From positions 1 to 64,000 of the forward strand of contig NZ_VHLL01000002.1 in the NCBI RefSeq assembly GCF_025384765.1: a stretch of 64,000 nt of DNA. Direction: 5' to 3'. Below are positions 42,024 through 48,768 of this stretch, in pieces. The notes beneath the pieces were generated by a model, which saw only the letters and a program-made list of their open reading frames with translations, ran no database searches and was not told the DNA's origin. The first letter of the stretch is position 1. Every line of letters starts with the position of its first letter. A program made the translations under genes and the position numbers. The DNA comes from Methanoculleus formosensis. Lineage in GTDB: Archaea > Halobacteriota > Methanomicrobia > Methanomicrobiales > Methanoculleaceae.

Positions 42024-42143
42024 TCCGATCATCTTTTTTAACCTCGCGAGGAGGATGCGATGTTCCGGCAGGAGCGGCTTGTCCGCAGGGTCCGGCGTTC
42101 CAGTGGAATGCGACGGGTCAAGGGGCTGAAATGATAATGCACC

Positions 42144-42345
42144 GCGAGCCCCGGCCACCTCCTCCTCATCCCCTTCCGCCACATCCCCGACTTCTTCGAT
42201 GCGACCGACGCGGAAGAGATCGCCCTCCTCGCCCTCGTCCGCGACGCGAAAACCCTCCTCATCGGCCAGACGGTGATGCACCTCCACGTCATCCCCCGGT
42301 ATGCCGGCGACGTCGAAGACCCCCGGGGCAATCTTCATCATCTCC
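42144..42345 (+). pseudogene. HIT gene remnant, copy B
   Basis: Reads ASPGHLLLIPFRHIPDFFDA, then DAEEIALLALVRDAKTLL and MHLHVIPRYAGDVEDPRG. It lacks the first part and an internal segment, and two codons of the histidine triad are gone (MHLHVIPRY against MHLHVHVIPRY). It leads directly into the MntA gene. It cannot be active. Confidence 0.75.
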
Positions 42346-42383
42346 TCGCCCCCAGGTACGATCGGGAGGAGAACAGAACCCGC

Positions 42384-42704
42384 ATGACAGACCCGATGCA
42401 CCAGGGGGAGAAGAGCGTCTTCGTCGCCCGGCTCGAAGGAGTGCTCCCGCTGCTCCGTGAACGGTTCGGCGTAGAGAAGATCGGCATCTTCGGATCGACC
42501 GCCCGGGGCGAAGACCGGCCGGAGAGCGATGTCGATGTGCTGGTCGAGTTCGCACCGGGGCAGGCGACGTTCCGGAACTTCATGGAACTCGCGTTCTACC
42601 TCGAGGACCTCTTTTGCCGCCGTGTGGACCTCGTCACCGAACAGGGGCTCAGCCGGCACCTTCGGCCGTATGTCGAACAGGAGGTCGTCTGGTGTGAAGC
42701 GTGA
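42384..42704 (+). CDS. mntA: MntA-type minimal nucleotidyltransferase antitoxin
   Basis: 106 residues. The polymerase-beta-like motif GIFGSTARGEDRPESDVDVL (GSx10DxD) near residue 35 is complete, followed by a third Asp region VDLVTEQGL. MntA adds AMP to the HEPN toxin HepT and so neutralises it. Its stop overlaps the start of HepT by 11 bases. This is the only intact toxin-antitoxin pair in the region. Confidence 0.88.
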   Translation: MTDPMHQGEKSVFVARLEGVLPLLRERFGVEKIGIFGSTARGEDRPESDVDVLVEFAPGQATFRNFMELAFYLEDLFCRRVDLVTEQGLSRHLRPYVEQEVVWCEA

Positions 42705-43053
42705 CACCCTCTACCTCCGGCATATCCACGACGAGATCGCATTTCTCCGCGAGATCGGTAAAGGACTGACATATAACGGACTGCTTGCGGATCCGATACG
42801 GCAGCGTGCTGTCGTCCGCTCAATCGAGATCATCGGAGAGGCGACCAAGAACATCTCTGGGCCCCTGAAAGAACAACACCCGGAGATCCCCTGGCGGTTG
42901 ATTGCCGGTTCCCGGGACAAGCTCATCCATGCTTACTTCGAGGTCGACTGGAGGATCGTCTGGAACATCATCCAGAGCGAGGTCCCTATTCTGGAACAGG
43001 GAGTGCAGGCCATTCTCACGGAACTCGATATCCCGGAAGAGGAAACGGAATAA
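42694..43053 (+). CDS. hepT: HepT-type HEPN toxin (DUF86)
   Basis: 119 residues from GTG 42694, which overlaps the stop of mntA. The catalytic RNase motif is R-x4-H in SRDKLIHAYFEVDW, followed by a tyrosine context that MntA modifies. The family's helical bundle is visible (YLRHIHDEIAFLREIGKGL, AVVRSIEIIGEATKNIS). It cleaves cellular RNA when free. A degenerate remnant of a similar gene lies at 45870. Confidence 0.9.
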   Translation: MKRDTLYLRHIHDEIAFLREIGKGLTYNGLLADPIRQRAVVRSIEIIGEATKNISGPLKEQHPEIPWRLIAGSRDKLIHAYFEVDWRIVWNIIQSEVPILEQGVQAILTELDIPEEETE

Positions 43054-43179
43054 CCGTTCTATCGTCCGGGAACTGACCGCCGTGGCTCCGGGCCTCCGCG
43101 GTCGTCGGGTAAAACCTGGAACACCCCCTCACAAGCGCGAGGCGGGTCGAGGGGAGAGGAAGTCATCCCCTCTTGCCGC

Positions 43180-44103
43180 TCATATCGTCTTCTCCAGCAC
43201 CCACCCGACCAGCCCCGCGTCCACGACCATCGCGGCGAGCCGCCGGGGAGGGACCAGCACCACCCCCGAGTCCGCGGGCATTTCGTATGCCGCCAGGGCG
43301 TCGTCGGGGGAGTGGACGACGTAGAAGAGTCTCCTGAACTCGCCCCGGTTGAACCGGTCCGCATACGCACGAAACTCGGCAAGGGTCGACCGTGACTTCA
43401 CCTGAACCTGGTAGGACTCGTTGTTGATCCGGTCCTCGAACTCAATGTCCGCAAACTTCATCGTCTTGCCGACGACGCTCCGCCGCCGCCAGCCCGCCCC
43501 GGAAAAGACCAGATCGACGAGCACCTCGAAGTCCTTCCAGTGCAGGTGCCGGACCAGGGCCTCGGTCCGGCAGACCAGATCTTCCCGTGCATCGACGACC
43601 GCGGCATACTCGGGCGTATGTTCGTCGTTGATCAGGCGCCTGAGGGTGTCTGACGGCCCGACCGTGCAGGACGTTGCCCGGAAGGCCTGCAACTGGGCGA
43701 CGGCGCCGGGCAGGGTGTTTGCGAGCAGCACTTTTCCCTGCAGGCTCCTATCGTGCCAGCCGCCGTCGGTCAGCCGGTATTTGGATATCCCATCCTCGAG
43801 GATCGGGCCGTCCTCGAGCCGGCACCACCAGAGCTTCGAGTCGGAGAAGGTGATCCAGACGTCGCGGTGGTTCGAGCCGTGGATCGTCCGAAGGGAGTTG
43901 AAGTCGTGGGTGGCAGATCCGGGATTCTTCACCTTATGCCGGATCGCCCTCTCGATAACGTCCCATCTCTCCTGGTGGAGATCAACGAGCGCGACGTTGG
44001 TCCAGCCGATCCGCATCTTTCCTTCCTCGATGCTCGACTGCTCCCACTTCCCCTTCTCGCCCAGCTTGATGTAGTACGCATGATCGAACTCGATGCTCCC
44101 CAT
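43180..44103 (-). CDS. Mrr-like restriction endonuclease
   Basis: 307 residues. The C-terminal 130 residues contain an Mrr-type core: LHWKDFEVLVDLVFSGAGW near residue 188, MKFADIEFEDRINNESYQVQ and VKSRSTLAEFRAYADRF, giving Asp and Gln-x-Lys in the right order. The N-terminal part is unlike Mrr and has aromatic residues (WITFSDSKLWWCRLEDG), perhaps a reader module. Mrr-like enzymes cut methylated DNA. A TATA box TTTTTAAG on the minus strand about 45 bases before the ATG supports the start. It stands alone, without a methylase. Confidence 0.7.
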   Translation of the reverse strand: MGSIEFDHAYYIKLGEKGKWEQSSIEEGKMRIGWTNVALVDLHQERWDVIERAIRHKVKNPGSATHDFNSLRTIHGSNHRDVWITFSDSKLWWCRLEDGPILEDGISKYRLTDGGWHDRSLQGKVLLANTLPGAVAQLQAFRATSCTVGPSDTLRRLINDEHTPEYAAVVDAREDLVCRTEALVRHLHWKDFEVLVDLVFSGAGWRRRSVVGKTMKFADIEFEDRINNESYQVQVKSRSTLAEFRAYADRFNRGEFRRLFYVVHSPDDALAAYEMPADSGVVLVPPRRLAAMVVDAGLVGWVLEKTI

Positions 44104-44321
44104 GGCTCGCTCACCGGAATACGAGACGCTACTGGACCCCGGTGCTTAAAAAGGTAATGCTACGTTTCCCTATTGCGCCATCGTTGATCAGGAGCGTCTT
44201 GTTCCATCCCGGGACAGGCAGCGGTTATTCGCGAGCGGCCCGGGAACAACCTTTTTTCCCGGTCACCTCTAACAGGTTATCATCTGACAATCCGGCACCG
44301 GAGAACGGACGGCGACTGCGT

Positions 44322-44460
44322 ATGGAAGAGTACACGGTCGAGGAGGTCATCGGCTACCGGATAGAGATCATCCGGGCAAGCGAGGTCGAGGAAGGCCGGG
44401 GCCTCGAGGGGCGGCTCCTCAATCCTGGAAACCTCGACTTTGTCACCACCCTGGTCATCG
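44322..44460 (+). pseudogene. Fragment of an unknown small protein, copy 1
   Basis: Begins MEEYTVEEVIGYRIEIIRAS and continues EVEEGRGLEGRLL before turning into sequence shared with the opposite-strand gene at 44455. A homologous fragment lies at 47300. The family is not known to me. The fragments appear truncated at different points, and this one loses its end to the gene on the other strand. Confidence 0.4.
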
Positions 44461-44742
44461 ATTCTCCCGCTCCTGCCGGTCGTAGTCCTCCACCTGATCC
44501 ATCATCCAGCGGGCGATGGCACGGAAGGTCGCGGGCGACATCCGTGCGTCAAAGACGATCCGGCGCTGTATGGACTCGACAACCATCTCGCCGTCCTCGC
44601 CGGCACCGATCTCGGGCAGATCGTAGTAGAACGCCACCTGGCCGAGCGTGGGGGTCAGGGTCCCGTAGACCCCGTCCACGGGGGCCACGCCGCACGCCGG
44701 CTCCCGTGATACCTCGATCGCCGGCCGCCTCTTGAGGGACAT
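44455..44742 (-). CDS. DUF3467-like small protein
   Basis: 95 residues. The pattern VAFYYDLPEIGAGEDGEMV followed by IVFDARMSPATFRAIARWM resembles DUF3467, where a beta-strand pair is followed by an MSP-helix. It starts four bases after the end of the wHTH gene and so is its operon partner. Function unknown. The assignment is weak because the first 30 residues do not fit. Confidence 0.5.
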   Translation of the reverse strand: MSLKRRPAIEVSREPACGVAPVDGVYGTLTPTLGQVAFYYDLPEIGAGEDGEMVVESIQRRIVFDARMSPATFRAIARWMMDQVEDYDRQERENR

Positions 44743-44746
44743 GCAC

Positions 44747-45166
44747 CTATTCCTCCCCCGGCGCCGAAGCCGTGATCCTGCCCGCGGAGAACGGACTCTC
44801 CTGGCAGTGCGTCCGTGCGGGCCCGGTGTCCTCCCGCGACGGCAGGAGCCCCCGGTACAGGGCCGTGATCAGGGCCTTCCCGAGTGTGGTCGGGACGTAG
44901 AACGATGCTTCAGCGTTACCGATATCGTCGAGGCTGCGGGCCTGCCTGGCGACGAGCCCCGCGTTTGTGAGCGCTTTCAAGGCCCTCGATATCTCCGGGG
45001 GCTCCGCCTCGAAGAGTTCGCGGACCTGGTTGAACCGGAGTCCCTCGTCCCTCTCGAGGAGCGCAATGAAGATCGCCCATGCCTTCCGGTTCCCCAGGGG
45101 GGCCGTGGCGTTGATGATCACCGAAGGGACATTGGATATCTGCCGCTCAAGGATCGTCTCGTTCAT
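44747..45166 (-). CDS. ArsR-like winged-helix regulator
   Basis: 139 residues. A winged helix is clear: FNQVRELFEAEPPEISRALK and LTNAGLVARQARSLDDI, followed by a beta wing and TLGKALITALYRGL. It starts MNETILERQISNVPSV. It faces a 120-base divergent intergenic region that holds a strong inverted repeat around a TATA box and the TIR/NDT-like gene on the other side. I infer that it represses that gene and itself. Confidence 0.75.
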   Translation of the reverse strand: MNETILERQISNVPSVIINATAPLGNRKAWAIFIALLERDEGLRFNQVRELFEAEPPEISRALKALTNAGLVARQARSLDDIGNAEASFYVPTTLGKALITALYRGLLPSREDTGPARTHCQESPFSAGRITASAPGEE

Positions 45167-45196
45167 GGTTCACACCCGGACCGCATATAGTTCCAC

Positions 45197-45240
45197 ATTT
45201 GTTACCGCAATATATAATCCTACGTATTCAAGTAACAAAT
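45197..45240. promoter_or_regulatory. Inverted-repeat operator around a shared TATA box
   Basis: ATTTGTTAC at 45197-45205 and GTAACAAAT at 45232-45240 are perfect inverted copies, 35 bases apart centre to centre. Between them lies a near-palindromic AATATATAA box at 45209-45216 that can serve as TATA for both divergent genes. A dimeric winged-helix repressor bound to both half-sites would block both starts. Confidence 0.65.
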
Positions 45241-45285
45241 TTGATACTATTATCCGTTATCCGTGAGAACCACGATACTCCTCTG

Positions 45286-45843
45286 ATGGATCTCCTCGCC
45301 GGACTCAACAGGGACCTCGATTATGCAGAGAGGCTCAAAGACGGGCTCACCGTCGGCCTGTTCGGTTCGTTCAAGAGATCACACCTCGAAGCGTTGAGAC
45401 ACCACCTCCGCGAGCGCGAAGGGTTCAACGCCCGGATCTCATACGACCTTACGGCATCTCACCCAAAAGAGCCCGGCGAGGACGAGCGCGCCTATGACTT
45501 CCGGCTGGCAGAAGCCCTTATCGAAGAGAGCCGGGTATACATCGTCCATTTCTTCCGGGAAGAGGAGGGCGAATACGGCATCAACGATTCAGCCACCCTG
45601 GAGATCGGGATCCTCTACGGCCTCTCCGCCGCCTCTCCGCAGGTGAGCCGCTACACCCTCATCCTCTGCGAAGAAGGCTACGATGCCAGGAACATCGGCG
45701 GCATGCGACGCGGCATACGGCCCTACACCGAGAGGGAGTGGCGATGGCACGATTTTGAGGACCATGACGAGGCAGTCCTCTCCGCGACCCAATTCTGCTA
45801 CGACTGCCTGCTGGACTCCTCACGCTCACCCAGAGTGATATGA
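45286..45843 (+). CDS. TIR/NDT-fold-like protein
   Basis: 185 residues from ATG 45286. The first strand is LTVGLFGSFKRSHLEALRHH, a Rossmann-like start with a Ser and Arg. A later region reads ESRVYIVHFFREEEGEYGIN followed by DSATLEIGILYGLSAA. The last part is the same pattern as nucleoside deoxyribosyltransferases and TIR-like proteins, where a Glu in the IG-Y helix is catalytic. Members of this fold cleave N-glycosidic bonds, including NAD+, in defence. The divergent repressor and operator support an inducible use. I cannot exclude a simple metabolic NDT. Confidence 0.4.
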   Translation: MDLLAGLNRDLDYAERLKDGLTVGLFGSFKRSHLEALRHHLREREGFNARISYDLTASHPKEPGEDERAYDFRLAEALIEESRVYIVHFFREEEGEYGINDSATLEIGILYGLSAASPQVSRYTLILCEEGYDARNIGGMRRGIRPYTEREWRWHDFEDHDEAVLSATQFCYDCLLDSSRSPRVI

Positions 45844-45869
45844 GGAGGCGTGATAGTCCCCGGCATATC

Positions 45870-45990
45870 CGCGGGCAGGATCGTCGTTCTTCGCGAGATC
45901 GGCAGGGAGGGCTGGCACGTGAGTTGCTGCTCGCAAGTCATTGTGGAAACGTCGCTCGCTCAATCGAGACCACCCGATACGCTCGCCGGG
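45870..45990 (+). pseudogene. Degenerate HEPN (hepT) remnant
   Basis: The DNA resembles the hepT gene: CTTCGCGAGATCGGCAG corresponds to its CTCCGCGAGATCGGTAA, and CGCTCAATCGAGA stands in the same relative place as in hepT. The frame is broken in between and no catalytic motif is left. The fragment runs directly into HIT copy C. Confidence 0.45.
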
Positions 45991-45999
45991 CAACGGCCG

Positions 46000-46214
46000 C
46001 CAGTCCCTTCGACACGGAAGAGATCGCCCTCCTCGCCCTCGTCCGGGAGGCGAAGACCCTCCTCGACGAACAATTCCATCCCAACGGCTACAACGTCGGC
46101 CCCGTCGCCGGCCAGACCGTGATGCACCTCCACGTCATCCCCCGGTATGCCGGGGACGTGGACGACCCCCGGGGCGGGGTGCGGGGGGCAGTCCCGGAGA
46201 GGAGGGTGTATTAG
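46000..46214 (+). pseudogene. HIT gene remnant, copy C
   Basis: Reads FDTEEIALLALVREAKTLLD and ends AVPERRVY and a stop at 46212-46214, like the intact gene. It has the same two-codon loss in the histidine triad as copy B (MHLHVIPRY) and lacks the VGVNVGTAA segment. It cannot be an active HIT enzyme. It lies next to UPF0175 copy 2. Confidence 0.75.
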
Positions 46215-46291
46215 AGAAGACCTCCCCGGCCCTCGCTCACCATCAGATTTATCGGTCCTCCCTTCCATCCCTTATTCATCAGGTGAAGCCT

Positions 46292-46549
46292 ATGGCCGAT
46301 GTCACCATCACCGTCCCCCAGGATATCGTACAGGCGCTCCGGCTCCCCCCCGATACCGTTGCCGCCGAACTGCAGCGGGAACTCGCCGTGGCACTCTACC
46401 AGCGGGGCATCCTCTCCTCCGGGAAGGCAGCGGCGCTGGCGAAGATGAGCCGGTGGGAGTGGGAGGAACTGCTCGGGTCACGGAAGATCCCCCGGCACTA
46501 TGCCGACGAGGACCTCGACCGGGACATCGCCTATGCCGCTCGCAGTTAG
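46292..46549 (+). CDS. UPF0175 family antitoxin, copy 2
   Basis: 85 residues, almost identical to copy 1 (ADVTITVPQDIVQALRLPPD, ending DIAYAARS). Its upstream region is shared with copy 1. It overlaps its toxin gene by 17 bases. The toxin is broken here too, but by a different event. Confidence 0.85.
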   Translation: MADVTITVPQDIVQALRLPPDTVAAELQRELAVALYQRGILSSGKAAALAKMSRWEWEELLGSRKIPRHYADEDLDRDIAYAARS

Positions 46550-47080
46550 CAACTCCTCACCCCTGATCCACCTTTCACTGATCGGCCGCATCGGCCTGCT
46601 CAGGCGCTTTTCAACCGTGTGGATCCCTCCTGCAGTCTGGCAGGAAGTCGTAGAACAGGGCGGCGATCGTCCGGGCACAACCGAGATCCGGGCTGCCCGT
46701 GAGTCAGGATGGCTGCGCGTGGTCGAGCCCTCGAACAGCGCCCTGGTCCGCCTGCTCAAACAGGAACTCCACACCACGGGAACTGTAAACAGTTCCCTGT
46801 CAGGCAAATTTCCAATTTGCCGTGAGGAGAAGCGGAGAGCATTGTCCTTGCCATCGAGACCCGGCCCGACGTACTCCTCCTTGACGAGGCCGAGGCCCGC
46901 CGCATAGCGGGGCTTTACGATCTCCCGGTCACCGGCACCATCGGCCTCTTGATCCAGGCAAAGCGTGAAGGGCTGGTCTTATCGCTTGCAGAGGAGATGG
47001 ACCGGCTGCGGGAGCAGGGGCATTTCTGGATCCACGACGATCTCTACAGACGTGTTCTTGAAGAGGAGAAGGAAAGATAA
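46533..47080 (+). pseudogene. DUF3368 PIN-like toxin, broken copy 2
   Basis: Starts MPLAVSNSSPLIHLSLIGRI and reads the Gln codon that is TAG in copy 1. About 77 codons in (at 46773), a 50-bp insertion with two hairpins shifts the frame; after it the family sequence continues to TAA 47078-47080 (AKREGLVLSLAEEMDRLREQ in the third frame). The tail after the insertion is well preserved. Confidence 0.78.
46778..46821. repeat. Tandem hairpin insertion in the toxin gene
   Basis: Two perfect inverted repeats lie side by side: GGGAACTGT-AA-ACAGTTCCC (46778-46797) and GGCAAATT-TCC-AATTTGCC (46803-46821). They are part of a net 50-base insertion relative to copy 1. The structure looks like a miniature repetitive palindromic element rather than like coding sequence. 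Nothing similar was found elsewhere in the window. Confidence 0.8.
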
Positions 47081-47154
47081 GCCAGAGACTGGATGTCCCA
47101 TCCAGGCGCGGACCGGGACTCAAACAGGCCAGGACTTAAAGTGGGGGATGAATA

Positions 47155-47285
47155 ATGCATCGATCTCCTGTCGTCGTCCAGCAGACCGAGAGCAACTACC
47201 CGGCATACTCCCCGGACCTCGCCGTCGATACGTGGTCACCGGAGCGATCCGTGATCTTGGGCCATCTACGTAGCGGTCAACCGGG
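47155..47285 (+). pseudogene. HicB-like antitoxin remnant
   Basis: ATG 47155 gives MHRSPVVVQQTESNYPAYSP and then DLAVDTWSPERS. The pattern VVxxxTESNYxAYxPDL is the start of HicB antitoxins. After about 35 codons the sequence is unrelated. There is no HicA or DNA-binding part. Confidence 0.55.
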
Positions 47286-47299
47286 GGTAATCTTCACCG

Positions 47300-47436
47300 G
47301 CACCGGGGAGCGGGCTACCAGATCGAGATCATCCGGGCAAACGGCGTCGAGGAAGACCGGGATCTCGAGGGCCGGCCACGTTTCGGGCGACCTCTACGGC
47401 CGCGAGATCGCCTGGTGCGGGCGGCATGGGCGGTGA
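47300..47436 (+). pseudogene. Fragment of an unknown small protein, copy 2
   Basis: On the plus strand the frame contains GYQIEIIRANGVEEDRDLEG, clearly homologous to 44322 (GYRIEIIRASEVEEGRGLEG), then ends with LYGREIAWCGRHGR after a frame change. The end is missing in copy 1, so the two fragments complement each other. I do not know the family. Confidence 0.45.
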
Positions 47437-47543
47437 GCGGATCCCTCCTCTTCCTCCAGTCACGGCCGCGTGCGGCATCCGCCGTATGGATCCGCTACTC
47501 TTATCAACCGGGCGGGATCACCCCCCTGCGAGGCCGGCGGACC

Positions 47544-48071
47544 ATGAGAGTGATCGTTCTCTATGCGAGCATGTACGGATCGACCAGGGGCATTGCGGAG
47601 TTCATAGCCGAAAGACTCAGGCAGCACGGCCTGGAGGCGGAGGCACGAAGCGTCGACGCGGCACCGGAGATACGAGACTACGACGCCGTCGTGATCGGGA
47701 GCGCCGTCTACATAGGGCACTGGATGCGGGAGGCGACGGAGTTCGTGCGGAAGAACAGCGGCGTTCTCGACGGCCGGCCGGTCTGGCTCTTCTCAAGCGG
47801 GCCGTTAAAGCCCGGGCCGGAGACTCTCCCGCCGGACGCCCCGGGGATCGAGCCCGACGAGATCGGCGAACTCCGCCGGCTCGTCCATCCCCGGAATACC
47901 CGGGTCTTCTCCGGCGCGCTTGACCCGGCAAAACTCGGGTTCTCGCACCGGCTCATCCGCAGGCTGCCGGCCGGGCGCGATCTCCTTCCCGAGGGCGACT
48001 TCCGGAACTGGGACGATATCGAGGCATGGGCGGCCGAGATCGCCCGGGAGATTGCCGTTCCCGCGGCCTAA
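47544..48071 (+). CDS. Flavodoxin-like protein (HemG-type)
   Basis: 175 residues from ATG 47544. FMN-binding loop VLYASMYGSTRGIAEFIAER at the start, second loop IGSAVYIGHWMREATEFV near residue 52, third loop WLFSSGPLK near 82. The middle region with RVFSGALDPAKLGF fits protoporphyrinogen-oxidase-like flavodoxins. It stands alone and faces a convergent membrane-protein gene. No regulatory site is clear. Confidence 0.8.
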   Translation: MRVIVLYASMYGSTRGIAEFIAERLRQHGLEAEARSVDAAPEIRDYDAVVIGSAVYIGHWMREATEFVRKNSGVLDGRPVWLFSSGPLKPGPETLPPDAPGIEPDEIGELRRLVHPRNTRVFSGALDPAKLGFSHRLIRRLPAGRDLLPEGDFRNWDDIEAWAAEIAREIAVPAA

Positions 48072-48332
48072 ATCGCAGCGAGGACGTTTGCCGGCGTCCC
48101 GCGTTCGTGATCAGAGAGTTTGACAGCATTCAATCAAAGGGCCGCGGGCCGGTAGGAGCAGATGCCACGGCTGCTTTCCGGCCAATGGGGCCCGGACGAG
48201 GAGAACAACGGCGTAGTGCGGGAGATTGCCGGAGGCAGAAGAACACGGGAGGCTTCCTCCGGCCGACCGACCGGCATGGTATCGTGGAAGACCCCCGGAG
48301 AAGAGGATCTACCGGAGCCGGCCCGCCACCCC

Positions 48333-48719
48333 TCAGTCCCGCTCTATCCGCGAGAAGAGCCCCTTCACGCTCCCCGCAACGATGAAGGCCACGCCCCGTG
48401 CCCAGACCATGAAGAAGTCCACGGCGACGAACGCGAGCGTCTCCTCCGGGAACATATGCTCGCGGACGTTCCGGAGCGAGAAGTAGGCGAGCAGCAGCCA
48501 CGCGGTCGCGACGAGCCCCTGGCCGAAGACCGATATCCAGAGGCCGAGGGTGGCAAAGACCAGGGCCAGGAGATAGCCAAGCAGGCTCGTCGCGAGCGCC
48601 GAGAAGAAATTCAGCACAGTGCCGCGGGTCATCACGTCGCGGAGCTGCGGCACGAGCATGACCGCGAAGAGTATCGTTATGCCGGTTATGGCGAAGTCCT
48701 GCCAGGTCGTCTCGATCAC
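48333..48719 (-). CDS. Small multi-pass membrane protein
   Basis: About 128 residues from GTG 48719; an earlier start is possible. Four probable membrane helices: FAITGITILFAVMLVPQL, then NFFSALATSLLGYLLALVFA, VATAWLLLAYFSL and FFMVWARGVAFIVAGSV. It is encoded just downstream of the binding lipoprotein on the same strand, with about 50 bases between them. The function is unknown; a membrane partner of the lipoprotein is possible but the protein does not look like an ABC permease. Confidence 0.6.
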   Translation of the reverse strand: MIETTWQDFAITGITILFAVMLVPQLRDVMTRGTVLNFFSALATSLLGYLLALVFATLGLWISVFGQGLVATAWLLLAYFSLRNVREHMFPEETLAFVAVDFFMVWARGVAFIVAGSVKGLFSRIERD

Positions 48720-48768
48720 CCGTACACACGCGGTGCAGCATACAGGTATGACCTGCGAACATATCAGA

